Positions 63,158 through 64,000 of a stretch of DNA of 64,000 bases are shown here, in pieces. The notes below the pieces were generated by a model. The model was not told the origin of the DNA and searched no databases. It saw only the letters and a program-made list of their open reading frames with translations. Source of the DNA: Mycobacteroides immunogenum (GTDB lineage: Bacteria > Actinomycetota > Actinomycetes > Mycobacteriales > Mycobacteriaceae); assembly GCF_001605725.1 (NCBI RefSeq), contig NZ_CP011530.1:5208001-5272000 (forward strand), in the 5' to 3' direction. The position numbers and the translations under genes were made by a program. Within the stretch, counting starts at the first letter, position 1. Every line of letters starts with the position of its first letter.

Positions 63158-64000
63158 CTAGTTCAACAACCGATCGCCCGCACGCAGCAAAGCGCTCGGG
63201 ACTTCATGGCCGACTACCTCTTGCACTATGCGCGCCGCTGCTATCGCGGCGTCCAGATCGACGTCGACGTCGATACCGCTATCGCGCAACAGATAGACCA
63301 GATCCTCTGTCGCGATATTGCCCGTCGCGCCCGGCGCGAACGGACAGCCGCCCAGTCCACCGATCGACGAGTCGAGTCGCGTCACTCCGGATTGCACGGC
63401 GGCATACGCGCTGGCCAGGCCGGATCCGCGGGTGTTGTGGAAATGCGCGCCGAGCGGCGCGTTGCCCACAATCGGACGCACTGCCGCAACAAGATTCGCT
63501 ACGCGACGGGGTGTGGTGGTGCCGATCGTATCGGCCAGCGCGTAGCGGTCGACGCCCCAATCGCGAGCCCGCCCCACGATATCGAGCACCCGGTTCTCGG
63601 CGGTCGGACCGTCGAAAGGGCAGTCCCAGGAACACGCGATGATCACCTCCACCGTCGCGTCCGCATCGCGCGCCAGCGTCACGATCTCCTGGATACGCGC
63701 GGTGGCCTCCGCGCTGCTGGTGCCGACGTTGGCGCGGCTGTGACCATCCGCGGCCGACACCACATACTCCAACGAGGAGAATCCGGCCGCGAGCGCACGC
63801 TTGGCACCATTGGGACTGGCGACGAGTGCCGAGAATTCGATGTCCGGATAGTGATGCAACTGCTCCGCAAGTTCGGCGGCATCGGCCAGCGCCGGCATCT
63901 TGGTGGGTGACACGAACGCGGTGGCCTCGACCTCACGCACCCCCGTGGCCGCGACGGCATCGAGCAGTTTGCGTTTATCCGCCAACGTGATTGGCGCCTC
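63158..64000 (-). CDS. Hydroxymethylglutaryl-CoA lyase-like, N-terminus outside the window
   Basis: The frame stays open to the right edge (EAPITLADKRKLLDAVAATGVREVEATAFVSPTKMPALAD...), so the first residues, including the usual DGLQ motif, are missing. The HMG-CoA lyase signature GGCPFAPGATGNIATEDLVYLL, metal-binding HFHNTRGSG and ADTIGTTTP are present. It probably cleaves HMG-CoA or a related acyl-CoA in leucine or branched-chain catabolism. A TTG at 63985 is not taken as the start because the frame continues upstream. Confidence 0.92.
   Translation of the reverse strand, partial: EAPITLADKRKLLDAVAATGVREVEATAFVSPTKMPALADAAELAEQLHHYPDIEFSALVASPNGAKRALAAGFSSLEYVVSAADGHSRANVGTSSAEATARIQEIVTLARDADATVEVIIACSWDCPFDGPTAENRVLDIVGRARDWGVDRYALADTIGTTTPRRVANLVAAVRPIVGNAPLGAHFHNTRGSGLASAYAAVQSGVTRLDSSIGGLGGCPFAPGATGNIATEDLVYLLRDSGIDVDVDLDAAIAAARIVQEVVGHEVPSALLRAGDRLLN

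Overview
The window looks like chromosomal DNA of a rapidly growing mycobacterium. The best fit is the Mycobacterium abscessus/chelonae group (Mycobacteroides), an inference from gene content and high but not extreme GC. Supporting markers are a complete mce operon, six methyltransferases of the mycobacterial LCM-like family, a PrpR/RamB-type regulator beside methylcitrate-cycle genes, F420-type enzymes, and a metE gene with a cobalamin riboswitch. No rRNA, tRNA, CRISPR array or insertion sequence was recognised.

Layout. 1-3.5 kb (minus): the end of a glutathionyl-hydroquinone-reductase-like gene, then a three-gene cassette of a small helical secretion-partner-like protein, a large protein ending in a papain-like cysteine peptidase domain, and a putative lipoprotein. 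3.5-7.3 kb: four tandem SAM-dependent methyltransferases. 7.5-12.1 kb: an enoyl-CoA hydratase, a phosphotransferase, a NupG-type nucleoside transporter coupled to a PtpB-type phosphatase, and a DUF456 membrane protein. 12.1-21.9 kb (minus): yrbEAB, mceA-F and a Mce-associated protein, nearly all translationally coupled. 22.3-28.0 kb (minus): MaoC hydratase, quinone oxidoreductase, SDR, aldehyde dehydrogenase and two more methyltransferases; from memory this resembles the M. tuberculosis Rv0145-Rv0149 block.

28.4-34.2 kb: an orphan KasB-like ketoacyl synthase, an acyl-CoA dehydrogenase, and a DUF427/methyltransferase/hydrolase/MFS run. 34.2-39.3 kb: prpR diverging from prpD-prpB-prpC, a full propionate (methylcitrate) module with visible TTTGCAA-like operator repeats, closed by a long perfect hairpin. 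39.3-43.1 kb: a DUF6578-like protein, a GNAT enzyme, an isocitrate-lyase-superfamily enzyme divergent from its likely GntR regulator, and an MTHFR-like protein. 43.2-45.8 kb: metE under a cobalamin riboswitch.

45.9-55 kb: thioesterase-TetR, a FadD-type acyl-CoA ligase with a KstR-like box, a secreted Asn/Pro-rich 12-residue repeat protein, an LLM oxidoreductase, a VOC protein, an IclR regulator with an SDR and a DapB-like dehydrogenase, and a TetR diverging from an Old Yellow Enzyme and a Ddn-like protein. 56.1-60.1 kb: a galactose operon (galT-galK-sodium symporter-small membrane protein). 60.2-63.1 kb: an MpaB-like DUF2236 oxygenase with TetR, another TetR, and an SRPBCC protein preceded by a 26-bp perfect palindrome. 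The window ends inside an HMG-CoA-lyase-like gene.

The overall theme is lipid, propionate and steroid-type catabolism, dense with one-component regulators whose operators can often be seen as palindromes. The most unusual items are the peptidase-tipped T7SS-like cassette, the 12-residue repeat protein, and the nested or perfect palindromes.
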